A program made the position numbers and the translations under genes. From Actinomycetes bacterium (GTDB lineage: Bacteria > Actinomycetota > Acidimicrobiia > Acidimicrobiales > Bog-793), in NCBI GenBank assembly GCA_021798985.1, contig JAJZBI010000008.1:62001-126000 (forward strand): a stretch of 64,000 nt of DNA, given 5' to 3'. The stretch's first letter is position 1; each line of letters starts with the position of its first letter. The notes beneath the pieces are model-generated. The model made no database searches. It saw only the letters and a list, made by a program, of their open reading frames with translations, and was not told the DNA's origin. This document shows, one piece after another, positions 27,658-39,607 of this stretch.

Positions 27658-27683
27658 AAGGCCCAGCGCTGAGCTGGGCCTTT
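27658..27683 (+). terminator. Rho-independent terminator after tRNA
   Basis: A perfect 10-bp stem AAGGCCCAGC / GCTGGGCCTT around the 5-base loop GCTGA, ending in TTT. It lies 24 bases after the tRNA 3' end. Confidence 0.85.
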
Positions 27684-27752
27684 GTCGCGCCCGGTCCCGG
27701 CTAGGGGGCCCTCCGGGGGCCGTTTATCAGATGGTCGGGTGGGCGCTGCACG

Positions 27753-27860
27753 GGCTGCACACCCCTGCCCACCCGCTCGGGACCAGCAAGCCACCAGCTC
27801 CCGGCGTTGCCGCCGTCGGCGCCTGTGCGAGGGGTGTGCAGCCGCGCCACCTGCACACCT
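27753..27860. repeat. Inverted and direct repeats upstream of excisionase-like gene
   Basis: GGCTGCACACCCCT at 27753-27766 is exactly repeated in inverted form (AGGGGTGTGCAGCC) at 27830-27843, and a partial direct copy CTGCACACCT lies at 27851-27860. The sites lie between the tRNA and the excisionase-like gene, where arm-type integrase or excisionase sites are expected. The rest of the gap 27684-27961 has no gene that I can support. Confidence 0.6.
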
Positions 27861-27961
27861 GCCCGAAGGGGAGAGCCCTCAGCGCTCGATTGCGCGCCGG
27901 CGGGGCCAGCGAACCGTCGCTTCCCGCCGGGGCCGAAGGCGCCCCGAGAGGGAAGCCACCG

Positions 27962-28420
27962 ATGGCCGAGACGAACGCCTGCGAGATCGTGGCGAGCACC
28001 GAAGGGCACGCTTCGCCTGGCGCTCCCGAGCGCGGTACCCCCGAGCCCGGCACCTGGGTGGCCCAGGAGGAGGCGGCGGCGCTCTGCGGCCGCTCCTATG
28101 ACACGATCCGCCGCTACCGCCGCAACAACAAGCTCCGCTCGCGCACGCGTGCCGACGGCGCCGTCGAGGTGCCGATCGTCGATCTCGTCGCCTGCGGCTT
28201 GCTCGACCCGCTCCTCGCCCGCGAGGACGTGGCGGGGCTTGCCACCAAGAGCCGCGCCGAGCGCGACCTCGTAGCGGCCCGCCAGGAGCTCGCCGTGCTC
28301 TCAGCCCGCCTCGAGGCGGCGACGGCGCGGGCCGAGCGCGCCGAGCGCGAGACGCGCGTGCTGCAACAGCTGCTCGAGGGCTCACAGCGCCTCCTCGACG
28401 CCTCACTGAGGGGGGCCTGA
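27962..28420 (+). CDS. Excisionase-like MerR/HTH protein with coiled coil
   Basis: 152 residues. About residues 30-75 form a winged helix-turn-helix of the excisionase/MerR type (WVAQEEAAALCGRSYDTIRR then YRRNNKLRSRTRADG), followed by an Ala/Glu/Arg coiled coil (about 95-150). The start is ATG 27962 after GAGAGGGA; the open frame extends upstream but lacks a better site. Its stop overlaps the integrase start (TGATG), so the two are co-translated. By position it is a candidate recombination directionality factor for the adjacent recombinase. Confidence 0.7.
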   Translation: MAETNACEIVASTEGHASPGAPERGTPEPGTWVAQEEAAALCGRSYDTIRRYRRNNKLRSRTRADGAVEVPIVDLVACGLLDPLLAREDVAGLATKSRAERDLVAARQELAVLSARLEAATARAERAERETRVLQQLLEGSQRLLDASLRGA

Positions 28421-30576
28421 TGCCTCGGACGCTCGAGGGGAGCATCACCCAGCGCGGCGACGTCTTCGATGCCAGCGTCCCGCGGTTCAAGGGAAAGAAG
28501 ACGCGCGTCACCTGCACCTTCCCCACCCATGCGGCGGCAGCGGCCTGGAAGGCAGAGCAGATCGCTCGGCTCAACCGCGGCCTCGCCGCCGAAGCGGCAC
28601 CCTCGGAGGGCCGGCTCCGGCGCGCGGCTCGGAGTCGCCGGCCCCGTGTCGACGCGATGGGGCCCGACCTCCTCGCGACGGCGCAGCAGATGGTTCGCGA
28701 GGACTACGACATCCTGCGCAAGGGCCTCCCGGACCGGGCGCGGGACGTTCTCGCCATCACCACGAAGCACCTCGCACCGCTCTTCCCGGCGGGCATCCCG
28801 ACCGACGCCGAAGCCGCCTCGGCGCGGACGATCGAGTGGGTCGTGGCGTCAGCCGGCCGGCGACTCGCCGACGAGGACCTCCCCTCGCGCCACCGCCTCG
28901 GGCTGGAGCCGGTGCCGCCCCCCGCCAAGCCCGTGGCGCGGAGCACAATGACCGAGCGGCTGCGTGTCCTGCGACGGATCCTCGACTACGCCGCGCTGCG
29001 CGACGCGAGGGTCGTGAACTTCGCCAAGACCATCGAGGCGCAAGAGCCGTCGGGGAGCGTGGAGAAGGTCGACAAGCTGCTCTCGCTGCCCGAAACGCGC
29101 CTCGTCGCCGGACAGATGCACGTCGTCCACCAGCTGACGTTGTGGATGGTGCGGCTGCTCGGGCCGCGCCTGTCCGAGCCGTTCGGCGTTTTGGTGGGGG
29201 ACTTCATGGACGACGACGACGTCGCCGTGCTGCTCCTGCAGGCACAGGGCGGCCGGCCGTTCGCTCTCTGGGGCGACGAACTCGGCGAGGTCGTCGTCAC
29301 CGGCCACAAGAAGGGTGGGAAGACTAAGGCCGCCTACCGCCTCGTCGGACTGCCCCGCCAGCTGGCGTCGCTGATCCGCGTCGTGATTGCGGCCTTCCAC
29401 ACCGACCCGCTCACCGGGGAGGTCGACCTCGCCGCTCGCCTGATCCCGGCGATCCAGGCAGGGAAGGGCGGCCAGGCGGGCTTCCGCTGCGGGCTCAGCC
29501 GTGCCACCGAGCGCTCCGGGCTCGTCCTCAACGGCGACGAGCGGCTCATCCCGCACGGCCAGCGCAAGGCGCTATGCACGGACTTCGCCCGCGACCCGGC
29601 GATCGACGCCTTCCTGGCGCGGCGCTGGGCCGGTCACTGGACGAGCGACGACGTCCACGGTCGCGTCTACGTTCGCGACCTCTTCCGCATCGAGGACCTG
29701 CTGCCGGCGACTCGCTCGCTCGAGCGACGCATCGACGAGGAGCTCGGCGGCTCGCTGATCGTCCCGACAACCCTGCGCCCGCTCTACGGCGTCGGGCGGC
29801 CGAAGGAGGTCGCCGTTCACGCCGACGCGGTGCTCGGCGCCGCCGGCTGGCAGCTGGACGCGTTCGAGGGCGGGTGGCTCGGCGCGGCGGAAGCGGCGGC
29901 GTTGCTCGGCGACATGTCGGTGACGGCGACCCGGAGGCTGTTCCCCGGGCGCATCCCCGCCCAGAAAATCGACGGCGAGTGGCGGGCCAGGGTGGAGAAC
30001 ATCCTCGCCTACAAGGATCGCCTCGAGCACTTCGTGTTCCTCGAGGACTTGATCGACGAGACGCGGCGCAGCTACCACCAGCTGTACCGGCTGCTCGGAC
30101 ACCTGGGGCTCGAGACGCAGCGCGACAGCTACAGCCGCCAGCTGCTGCTCACGACCGGGCAGGCCGAGCAGATGCGTGCCGAGTGCCGACGCATCGACGC
30201 CCTGCGCGCCCGGGCCGTGCCGGTCTCGGTGGCCTGCCGCCGGCTCGGCGTCAAGCACACCGCGATCCCGGCCATGGTGCGCGCTGGGCGGCTCACCTAC
30301 GACCCCGAGAGCGACACGACGAGGATGCGCTTCATCACGCTCCAATCGCTCGACGCGGCCGCTACCGTTCGCCACCCGGCACCATTGGTGATCAGCACTA
30401 CAGCGCTGAAGGCCGTGACGGGTCTTGGCGACGGACAGCTTCAGGCGCTGTGTGACGAGGGACTGCTTGTTCGCGCCCGACGTGGCGGGTTCATTGGGTC
30501 GTCGGTGCGTGCGTGGGCCGTGGGGTATCGGCCCGAACTGCTGCATTCTCCACTCCTCGCCGGGTCGCTGGCCTGA
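28420..30576 (+). CDS. Tyrosine recombinase (integrase) with long HTH-rich tail
   Basis: 718 residues. The catalytic signature is complete: Arg250 in LLGPRLSEPFG, a beta-hairpin Lys near 298-301, His379-x-x-Arg382 in IPHGQRKALC, His406 in RRWAGHWTSD and Tyr417 in HGRVYVRD. The N-terminal 240 residues carry an arm/core-binding region. Unlike normal integrases of about 400 residues, some 300 residues follow the Tyr. They contain at least three winged-helix-like segments (WLGAAEAAALLGDMSVTATR, then VACRRLGVKHTAIPAMVRAG, then LKAVTGLGDGQLQALCDEG). Position next to tRNA-fMet argues that it integrates there. There is no frameshift. Confidence 0.85.
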   Translation: MPRTLEGSITQRGDVFDASVPRFKGKKTRVTCTFPTHAAAAAWKAEQIARLNRGLAAEAAPSEGRLRRAARSRRPRVDAMGPDLLATAQQMVREDYDILRKGLPDRARDVLAITTKHLAPLFPAGIPTDAEAASARTIEWVVASAGRRLADEDLPSRHRLGLEPVPPPAKPVARSTMTERLRVLRRILDYAALRDARVVNFAKTIEAQEPSGSVEKVDKLLSLPETRLVAGQMHVVHQLTLWMVRLLGPRLSEPFGVLVGDFMDDDDVAVLLLQAQGGRPFALWGDELGEVVVTGHKKGGKTKAAYRLVGLPRQLASLIRVVIAAFHTDPLTGEVDLAARLIPAIQAGKGGQAGFRCGLSRATERSGLVLNGDERLIPHGQRKALCTDFARDPAIDAFLARRWAGHWTSDDVHGRVYVRDLFRIEDLLPATRSLERRIDEELGGSLIVPTTLRPLYGVGRPKEVAVHADAVLGAAGWQLDAFEGGWLGAAEAAALLGDMSVTATRRLFPGRIPAQKIDGEWRARVENILAYKDRLEHFVFLEDLIDETRRSYHQLYRLLGHLGLETQRDSYSRQLLLTTGQAEQMRAECRRIDALRARAVPVSVACRRLGVKHTAIPAMVRAGRLTYDPESDTTRMRFITLQSLDAAATVRHPAPLVISTTALKAVTGLGDGQLQALCDEGLLVRARRGGFIGSSVRAWAVGYRPELLHSPLLAGSLA

Positions 30577-30772
30577 GATGACGGGCGCTGCGTTCGCCCG
30601 GAAACTGGACCCTGGCGAACGCAACATCGCGCCTGACGGCGCTGTCAGGGGTCCACTACGGCAACAGGTGGGGGAGATGAGCGCGCATTTCTCGACGCGG
30701 CGTGAGGGGTGAGAGGGGTGGGGGGACGACTTCCCGGGCGCACCGGCTGACGGCGGCACCTGCTCGCCTACA

Positions 30773-32504
30773 TCAGACCCTGATATTGCAGCGGGGTCAC
30801 CGGATGGGGAAGATTGTCGCTTTCCTGGGCGCAACGGCGGCGTCGAGCACCAGAACGGTCACCATTCCGCCCACAGGTGAGCAGCCATTGCACGCGTGAG
30901 GGGATCCCTCGCGCTGCATCCCGCTTTCGGGCAGGGCTCCGCCCTGGTCTGGTTGAGGTCAGGGCCGGATTGGGTGCTCAGGCAAAGCGCGGGAGTCGTC
31001 GCAGGCGTTCCAGTGCGACGATGAACGCCTCGGTGTGCCGGTAGGCAGAAGGAAGGCGGAGCACGAGGCGACGAGAGCGACGAACGACCCGAGCCGCGAT
31101 GTTCACGAAGCTCGTCCGTAGCCGCTTGCCCCGACAGGTGGCGAACGCCGGGGGGAGGGCGATGACCCGCAGCCAGCGGGCGATGTTGTGCGACAGCGCC
31201 GCGGCGAGCCACCAGACCCAGTTGCCGAAGAAGTTCTGTACCGGGGCGTGGTTCATCCCGAAGTCCTCCTTCAGCTGGCGGATCGCCTCCTCTGCGGCGC
31301 CGCCCCGGAGGCGATGGTGGTGGTCGAGCTCCGCGGCCGAGTGCTCCTTTGAAGCGTTGGTGATGAGGGCGAAGAACCGAAAGCCGCCAAGATCATCGAA
31401 GCTCAGCTGCTCGCCAGCGGACTTCTTCTGGCGGCGGATGACAAGGCGGAGGTCGTGCTTCGCGAAGCGATAGGTCGTCTCGGCGATCTCCGAGCCCGCA
31501 AGCTCGCCGTCCGCGTCGTGTGCTGGTCTCCAGATTGTCGCCTCGTCCATCGCGAGCTTGCCGATCGCGGCGCGCACCGGCTTGGTCTGCTCGGCGGTGA
31601 CGGTGAAGGTCGCCTGGTGGCGGATTGCCGTGTTGACCACGGCCTTGGAGAACCCGGCCGAGTCGACGCGGATCCACAGCTCGTAGCGGTCCCGGGCAGA
31701 GCTTGGGACGGCTGCGACGCACTCGTCGATGAAGCTCGCGAGCTTGCGTCGCGGGCTTGCGTTGCCGCCCCGGGCGCGGATAGCGAGCACGTCGCCGCTC
31801 TCGCCGATCAAGCCGACGAGCGGGGACATCTGGACTTCGCCCTTGTAAGAAAAGCGCGAGCCCTCCTTGTGCTTGCCGTAGGTGTCGATGTAGGTGGCAT
31901 CCGGATCGATCGTGAGCCGTCCGGGCGCCGGCGCGGCGCCCATCGCCCAGGCACGCTCGAGCAGGTCGGTATTCGTTGCCTGGGCTCGCTTCACGCGCCC
32001 GAGATCGGAACCGGCGAGGAAGCGGAACAGCGTCGTGTGGGAGGGCAGGGCGTGGCTCCCGCGAAGGCGCTGTGTGGCCTCGTCCCGAAGGAGCGAGACG
32101 TCGGAGAGGAAGTCACCACCGGCGAGCCGGGTCTCGACGACGGCGCGGTAGCACTCCCCGCCGCTGTAGCCGCCAGGGCCGATCGGGCGCAGGTGGTGGC
32201 GGTCGGCCACCTCGACAAGGCCGAGGCGATCGAGCAGCTCACCGAAGAGCGCGATGCCGGCCACACCGGTGACATTGTCCTCGCTCGCCTCGACGGCGAC
32301 GGGCGTCACGCGCCACAGCGCTCGCGTCGGGGAGACGGCAATGTCCTCGATCGGGAAGGCGAGCGGAGTAGTCTGCACTTGGTAGGTGCTCCTTCTGCTG
32401 GGCTGACGTGGTGTTGTGGTGACTCACATCATCCCAGGCAGAGGGGCACTTTCCGCGTCTTTCAGATCCCTGCTGAGCAGCGCGGCTGCAATATCAGGGT
32501 CAGA
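30773..32504. mobile_element. IS1380-family insertion sequence with 5-bp target duplication
   Basis: The element spans 30778-32499 (1722 bp). Its terminal inverted repeats are CCCTGATATTGCAGC (30778-30792) and the exact reverse complement (32485-32499). The direct repeat TCAGA flanks it at 30773-30777 and 32500-32504. One intact transposase gene fills the element on the minus strand. Size, ends and 4-5 bp duplication fit IS1380. The intact ends suggest recent insertion between the integrase and the restriction operon. Confidence 0.9.
30978..32378 (-). CDS. IS1380-family transposase
   Basis: A 466-residue DDE transposase. Likely catalytic residues are Asp in LTIDPDATYIDTYG, Asp in LWIRVDSAGF and Glu in RGGAAEEAIRQLKEDFG; the last is the family-type Y/F-containing block with NHAPVQNFFGNWVWW next to it. 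The start is GTG 32378 after GGAGCACC. The C-terminal end is Arg-rich. There is no internal stop, so the element may be active. Confidence 0.93.
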   Translation of the reverse strand: MQTTPLAFPIEDIAVSPTRALWRVTPVAVEASEDNVTGVAGIALFGELLDRLGLVEVADRHHLRPIGPGGYSGGECYRAVVETRLAGGDFLSDVSLLRDEATQRLRGSHALPSHTTLFRFLAGSDLGRVKRAQATNTDLLERAWAMGAAPAPGRLTIDPDATYIDTYGKHKEGSRFSYKGEVQMSPLVGLIGESGDVLAIRARGGNASPRRKLASFIDECVAAVPSSARDRYELWIRVDSAGFSKAVVNTAIRHQATFTVTAEQTKPVRAAIGKLAMDEATIWRPAHDADGELAGSEIAETTYRFAKHDLRLVIRRQKKSAGEQLSFDDLGGFRFFALITNASKEHSAAELDHHHRLRGGAAEEAIRQLKEDFGMNHAPVQNFFGNWVWWLAAALSHNIARWLRVIALPPAFATCRGKRLRTSFVNIAARVVRRSRRLVLRLPSAYRHTEAFIVALERLRRLPRFA

Positions 32505-32666
32505 GCACCCAGCGGCGGGCGTTGGTGGGACGCGCGCGTCCGGGCGCGTCGCGGGGCGCCCCGCGCTCGGTGGGGCTTGATCCTCAATCGTCCGACGCAG
32601 ATGCCGCCGCGACGCCCCCGGGCGCTCAGGGGCCGTCAGCGGTGTCGGCTCGTGGGACGGGCGGTG

Positions 32667-35266
<2,600 letters not shown>

Positions 35267-35270
<4 letters not shown>

Positions 35271-36934
35271 TCTGACAGCTCCATCGGGCGCACGATCGAC
35301 TCGATGAAGGCGATCTCATCGGTGGACAGGCCGTACTTGGCGTACAGGTCGGCATCGGTCCATTGCCTCGTCCACTGCTGCTTCGGGACGAAGGTGTAGA
35401 CCTTCTTCGTCACATGCTGCGACGGCTTGTGCAGAAGGATGAGGAACCGGGTGAGCCGGCACGTGAGGTAGGACAGAGCGCTCTCGGCCTCGTCCTTGGT
35501 CTCGAACGGTCCGATGCACAGGTAGGTCTCGGAGGAGATGGAGCCCGACTCGCCGAGGAATGGAGTGGGCAGGATCCGGTGAGGGTAGGTGTCCTTGTTC
35601 CCGGTCCCCGGCGCCGCGTATCCGATGTAGACCTTCCAGGCGTCGATGAGGTCGGAGCCGGTCGTGATGTCCTTCCTGGGCGTGTAGCCGACCCCACCGT
35701 TCTGGTACACCTTCACGTCCCCGGCACGCTTCGCCGAGCGCGCACGGAACGTAGTCTCCAGCCCGAAGGGCTTCCGGGAGCTCACGAGTCCGTCGAAGCG
35801 CTGAGATGCCTCGAGGGCGAGCTTCTGGTCCTGTCCGGTCTCGACGGCGACCACCTTGCGGAGGATCGACAGTCCCTCGTTGAAGCGGATGAAGACCTCG
35901 AGGCCCGGCTCCAGCAGAGGTCGCGTCGCGGTTGACACGTCCCCGTTCGGGGCATGTGTGGTGACGCGGCAGTCGCCCGGGTGGTCCCGGTCCCACACGA
36001 AGTAGCAGACGCCGCCCTTGAGCCCGACGCCGGAGAACACGTCGCTGGCGTTGAGGTAGTCGTCCAGGGAGCGCAGTCGCTGATCGGCCAGCATCTCCTC
36101 CCGGAAGTCGTCGAGCCCCTTGCCGCCGGAGAACCAGCGCGATGGGATGACGAGGCTCAGCAGCCTAGGCTCGAGCGCCTTGGCCTGCTCGACGAACTTC
36201 TGGTAGATCGGGGCGGCCGAGGTGCCGAACCCGCCGTCGGACAGCTGGTAGGGCGGGTTGCCAATGATGACGTCGAACTGCATGGCCTCTCCCATGATCT
36301 CGCTGATCCGTGCGGTGATGTCGTCGGTGTGAATGAAGACGTAGGCGTGTGTCTCGAGGTCCTCGCCGCGCCCGTAGTCGCCCTCGCCGGCGCCGCAGTA
36401 GCGGCAACGGCGGCCCGAGTAGACGGTCATGTCCTCGCCCTTGGTGGGGTGGGCTTGGATCTCGGGGGGACCGCCCTCCCAGGTGTGCTCGGTCCGCTCG
36501 AACCAGATGTTGCCGGCGGGCGTGGTGAACGACTTGGCGATCGAGTGCTTGCCGTTCGCGTCCTTCGAGCAGTAGAGGCTGCGACGTGCCAGCAGCGCGG
36601 TCAGCCTTGTGATGCCGATGCCGTAGACCTGCCGCGTCAGGATGTGGTCGACTCGGTCGTTGAGGTCGGGGATGGACGGTTCAAGCCCGGCAACCAGCCT
36701 GCGGGTGATCTCGCGCAGGAACACGCCGGACTTGGTGAACGGGTCGAGGAACGTCACGTCCGGGTCGGCCCAGATGCTGGCGCCGTTGTTCGCGGCGGCC
36801 CACCTCTCAGCGACCAGGTCGAGCATGGCGTTGGCTAGATCCGGCGGGGTGAACACCTCGTCGTTGGAGAGGTTCGCGATCGACGTGAGGATGTCGGGGT
36901 TGTGGCCGCGCAGGGTGAACGGTGCCTTCGTCAT
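35267..36934 (-). CDS. Eco57I-type DNA adenine methyltransferase subunit
   Basis: 555 residues. The amino-methyltransferase catalytic motif is NPPYQL (226-231). The AdoMet motif I is DPFTKSGVF (64-72), an unusual form in place of DPACGSG. A small CxxC pair (CRYCGAG, about 177) sits in an inserted loop, and the C-terminal half, with repeated Lys/Arg/Tyr-rich segments, is the likely target-recognition region. The ATG overlaps the upstream methylase stop by ATGA. It would protect host DNA by N6-adenine methylation and set specificity for the helicase-nuclease. Confidence 0.85.
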
Positions 36935-37629
36935 CGTTCCCCCCCGAGCTCGGCGAGGTCTGCCACAGTCAGAGGCGGGTAGGTCGTGGACGGCGTGAAC
37001 AGCGCGTGGCCGAGGCCCGCGAACAGGGAGCCCTCGACCTCGAACGCTGCCCGGTAGGTGAGGTTCTCGTACAGGAAGTCGCGACGCTGGAACCGGCCCT
37101 TGCCCAGGTAGCCCCACTCGGCGAAGGTGATCGGCTTCCCGTCCGGCGCCGCCATTGTCAGGGCGTCGCCCCGCACGATGTTCGCAGCGAGGACGGCCCG
37201 GGCGGCGCGTGCCCACACGTCGTCGTCATCGACGTCGAGGAAGACCGCGAACGCGTCGGCGAGGTTGTCGCGGCACTCGTCGGCGTTGTCTGGAAGCAGC
37301 TCGATCCCGTACAGGCACATGAGGGCGAACAGCGCGTAGTGGCGCTTGGCGAAGTCGCTGCCGGAGTGGCGGGCCTGGACCGTTGCCAGCTTGCGGTTGA
37401 GGACAGCGACGAGGAAGTTGCCGGAGCCGCAGGCCGGCTCCAGCACCCGGGCGTCGATGCGCTCGGCGTCGTCGCCGACTCGATCGAGCATCTCCTCGAC
37501 GAGCCACGGCGGCGTGAACACCTCGCCGTGGTCGACGACCCTCTGCTTGGACTTCACCAAGGCCGCAGCATCGGTCCGCATCCCCGTCCCCTCGCTCATG
37601 TCGTGCCCGCTACCCACCGTAGGGGTCAT
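36931..37629 (-). CDS. Small N6-DNA methylase-like subunit with AdoMet motif only
   Basis: 232 residues from ATG 37629. It has a canonical AdoMet-binding motif LEPACGSG (63-70) and GIEL, but no NPPY catalytic motif, so it cannot methylate alone by the usual mechanism. The following gene has NPPY but an altered motif I, and the two may form one enzyme. ATG 37629 is chosen because it overlaps the stop of the upstream broken gene by ATGA; ATGs at 37599 and 37581 are alternatives. Confidence 0.75.
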   Translation of the reverse strand: MTPTVGSGHDMSEGTGMRTDAAALVKSKQRVVDHGEVFTPPWLVEEMLDRVGDDAERIDARVLEPACGSGNFLVAVLNRKLATVQARHSGSDFAKRHYALFALMCLYGIELLPDNADECRDNLADAFAVFLDVDDDDVWARAARAVLAANIVRGDALTMAAPDGKPITFAEWGYLGKGRFQRRDFLYENLTYRAAFEVEGSLFAGLGHALFTPSTTYPPLTVADLAELGGER

Positions 37630-37950
37630 CGGCTGTCCGCCTCGTTCGGGTGGGGCGCGCGCTCTCGCACCACAGTGTCGGGACGGCGCAGCTGGTAGCG
37701 GTAGGCGTGGCGCACGCGGTCGGGGCGCAACTCGACGGGTGCGGGTGTGCGCAGGCCCTTGGCGGCCGGGCGTGCCTTGCGGTGCGCGGCCGCCTGGCGG
37801 GCGGCGATGGTGCGCTGGTGGGGTCCGTCGAACCACATGTCGAGCTCGAGGTAGCCGGGGTCGGTGGTGGCCTTGGTCCGCATGAGCTCGACGAGCGCGG
37901 CGATGTCGGGGTCCTTGGCCGGGTCGGTCTGCCAGTGGCGTGCGGCCCGC
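37626..37950 (-). pseudogene. 3' fragment of the first gene of the restriction operon
   Basis: A frame of about 105 codons that reads as real protein (RHWQTDPAKDPDIAALVEL, then GYLELDMWFDGPHQRT) and stops at 37626 with a 4-base overlap into the methylase start. That coupling shows it was the upstream member of the operon. Its N-terminal part is lost at about 37950, where the sequence switches to coding-like DNA on the other strand. I do not recognise the family. Confidence 0.55.
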
Positions 37951-37966
37951 CCACATGATGTGGCTG

Positions 37967-38090
37967 CCCAATCGACGAGGCCCACCGCAAGCGCCTGACC
38001 ACCCGCCGCCTGGACATCCTCGACAAGGCCATCGCCCGCAGCGTGCACGAGCACGACCCGCGCCTGGCCCTCGAGGCCATGTCGTGCATG
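37967..38090 (+). pseudogene. Inverted coding fragment in a rearrangement scar
   Basis: About 40 codons on the plus strand look coding (IDEAHRKRLTTRRLDILDKA, then HEHDPRLALEAMS) and are bounded by stops. They sit between two minus-strand coding fragments. The 13-base palindrome CCACATGATGTGG lies at the left edge. The piece is too short to identify. Confidence 0.4.
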
Positions 38091-38302
38091 CCCTGGGCGG
38101 GCCAGGTGTCCATCTTGCGGTCCTTGCCGGTGTCCCACAGGTCGTCCTTGACGCGGCGGTAGAACAGTCTGACGGGCTCGCCGTTCTTGGTGTGTCCGTA
38201 GTCGAGGGCGCGGCGGATGAGCAGGAGCACGGTGGTGTCCTACGGGCACGGGTGCCCGTTCGCGCAGTGCGGGCAGTAGGTCGATCGGGCCGACCCGGGC
38301 GA
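38060..38302 (-). pseudogene. 5' fragment of an unknown protein
   Basis: From GTG 38230 a minus-strand frame reads LLLIRRALDYGHTKNGEPVR then KDDLWDTGKDRKMDTWPAQG and dissolves near 38060. Just before it, separated by a TAG, is a zinc-ribbon-like YCPHCANGHPC. It may be the N-terminal part of the gene whose 3' end lies at 37626-37950. At 38302 the DNA joins a truncated MerA-like gene. Confidence 0.4.
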
Positions 38303-39368
38303 CCTCGGGATCGCAGAAGGTCACCCACGGCACCGCGGACGCGTCGAATCGGCGTCGCCGCAGGCGCCCGAGCGCGTTGGCGACGGCGATCCGCCCCATC
38401 TCGTCACCGACGTGCGTGAACTGCAGGCGACCGGTGACGTCACCGATGGCGAACACGCCCGGGGCAGTGGTCCGCAGGCGGTCGTCGGTCCGGATGTAGC
38501 CGCGCCCGTCGAGGGCCACGCCGCCGATGGTGCAGCCGAGCTCGGCGGTCCGTGGCGTCCGGCCCGTGGCGACGAGCACGGCGTTTGCGAGCAGTGGCGA
38601 CCCGTCCTCGAGCTCAACGGCGACGCTCCCGCCGGTGGCGCGCACCGCGCTGGCACGGCGGCCAAGGTGGAGCGCCACCCCGTCGGCCCTCGAGAGCGGC
38701 GGCGATGACGGCGCTTGCGGCGGGCTCCTCCTTGGACAGCACGGGTTCGCCGGACCCGACGAGGTGGACCTCGGCGCCAAAGCGGGCGAAGGCCTGGGCG
38801 AGCTCGCAGCCGACCGGACCGCCCCCGAGCACGACCAGCGAGGCCGGCAACCGCTCGAGCTCGAAGACCGACTCGTTCGTCAGGTAGCCGGATTCGGCAA
38901 GACCGGGAATCGGTGGAAGCGCCGGCGCGGAGCCGGTGGCAAGGACGACGCGGCGGGCGCGCACGGTCCGTGTCCCGGCGGCAAGGGTACGGGGTGCCAC
39001 GAAGCGGGCCGAGGCGGACAGGAGCTCGACGCCTTCATGCTCGAGCGCGCCAGCATCCTCGCTGGCGGCGATCGCCGTGACGGCCGAGCGCATCGCCACG
39101 AGCGCCTCGGCGAAGGAGCGGCGCTGGGCCGCCGCCTCGATCAACGCCTTGGAGGGAACGCAGCCAGTGAAGGTGCATTCCCCGCCGGGGCGGTCACGCT
39201 CGATGAGGAGCGTCCGGGCGCCGCGTCGCACCCCGGCCGCGCTGCCGAGAGGCCGGCGGCACCACCGCCGACGACCACGACGTCGTAGGGCGCCGAGGGC
39301 GCGGGTCGACCGCTCGACGGGCGCGTCCGTGGCGGCGTGTCCGCCGCCGGCTGTGTCGTTACGGCCAC
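38303..39368 (-). pseudogene. Decayed MerA-like pyridine nucleotide-disulfide oxidoreductase
   Basis: It retains the FAD loop YDVVVVGGGAAGLSA, the redox pair GGECTFTGCVPSKAL, the second nucleotide loop SLVVLGGGPVGCELA, VLVATGRTPRT and VFAIGDVTGRLQFTHVGDEM, and ends at TFCDPEVARVG, where it is cut off. The reading frame shifts near 39240 and near 38690, and the C-terminal dimerisation domain is missing. A mercuric reductase or relative is expected because a MerR gene lies directly upstream on the same strand. The GTG at 39368 is a plausible original start. Confidence 0.8.
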
Positions 39369-39607
39369 GGCGTCACCGCCATCCACATCGAAGCGCTCGG
39401 CCGGGGGACGGTCGCTGGCCGCCTCGCCCGGCGCCGTCGATCGTCCAGAATCGTGATAGCCACTCCGTCGTCGTGCATGGCACGGTATCGAAAGCCGGTC
39501 GACCCGTCCGCTATTCCATGTTCGGGTGACCACGGGCGGGTCACGCGACGGCAACCGTTCGCAGGTGAGGGCTCCTCGAGCCGAGGGCGTAGTCGCGCCG
39601 CCGCCAG

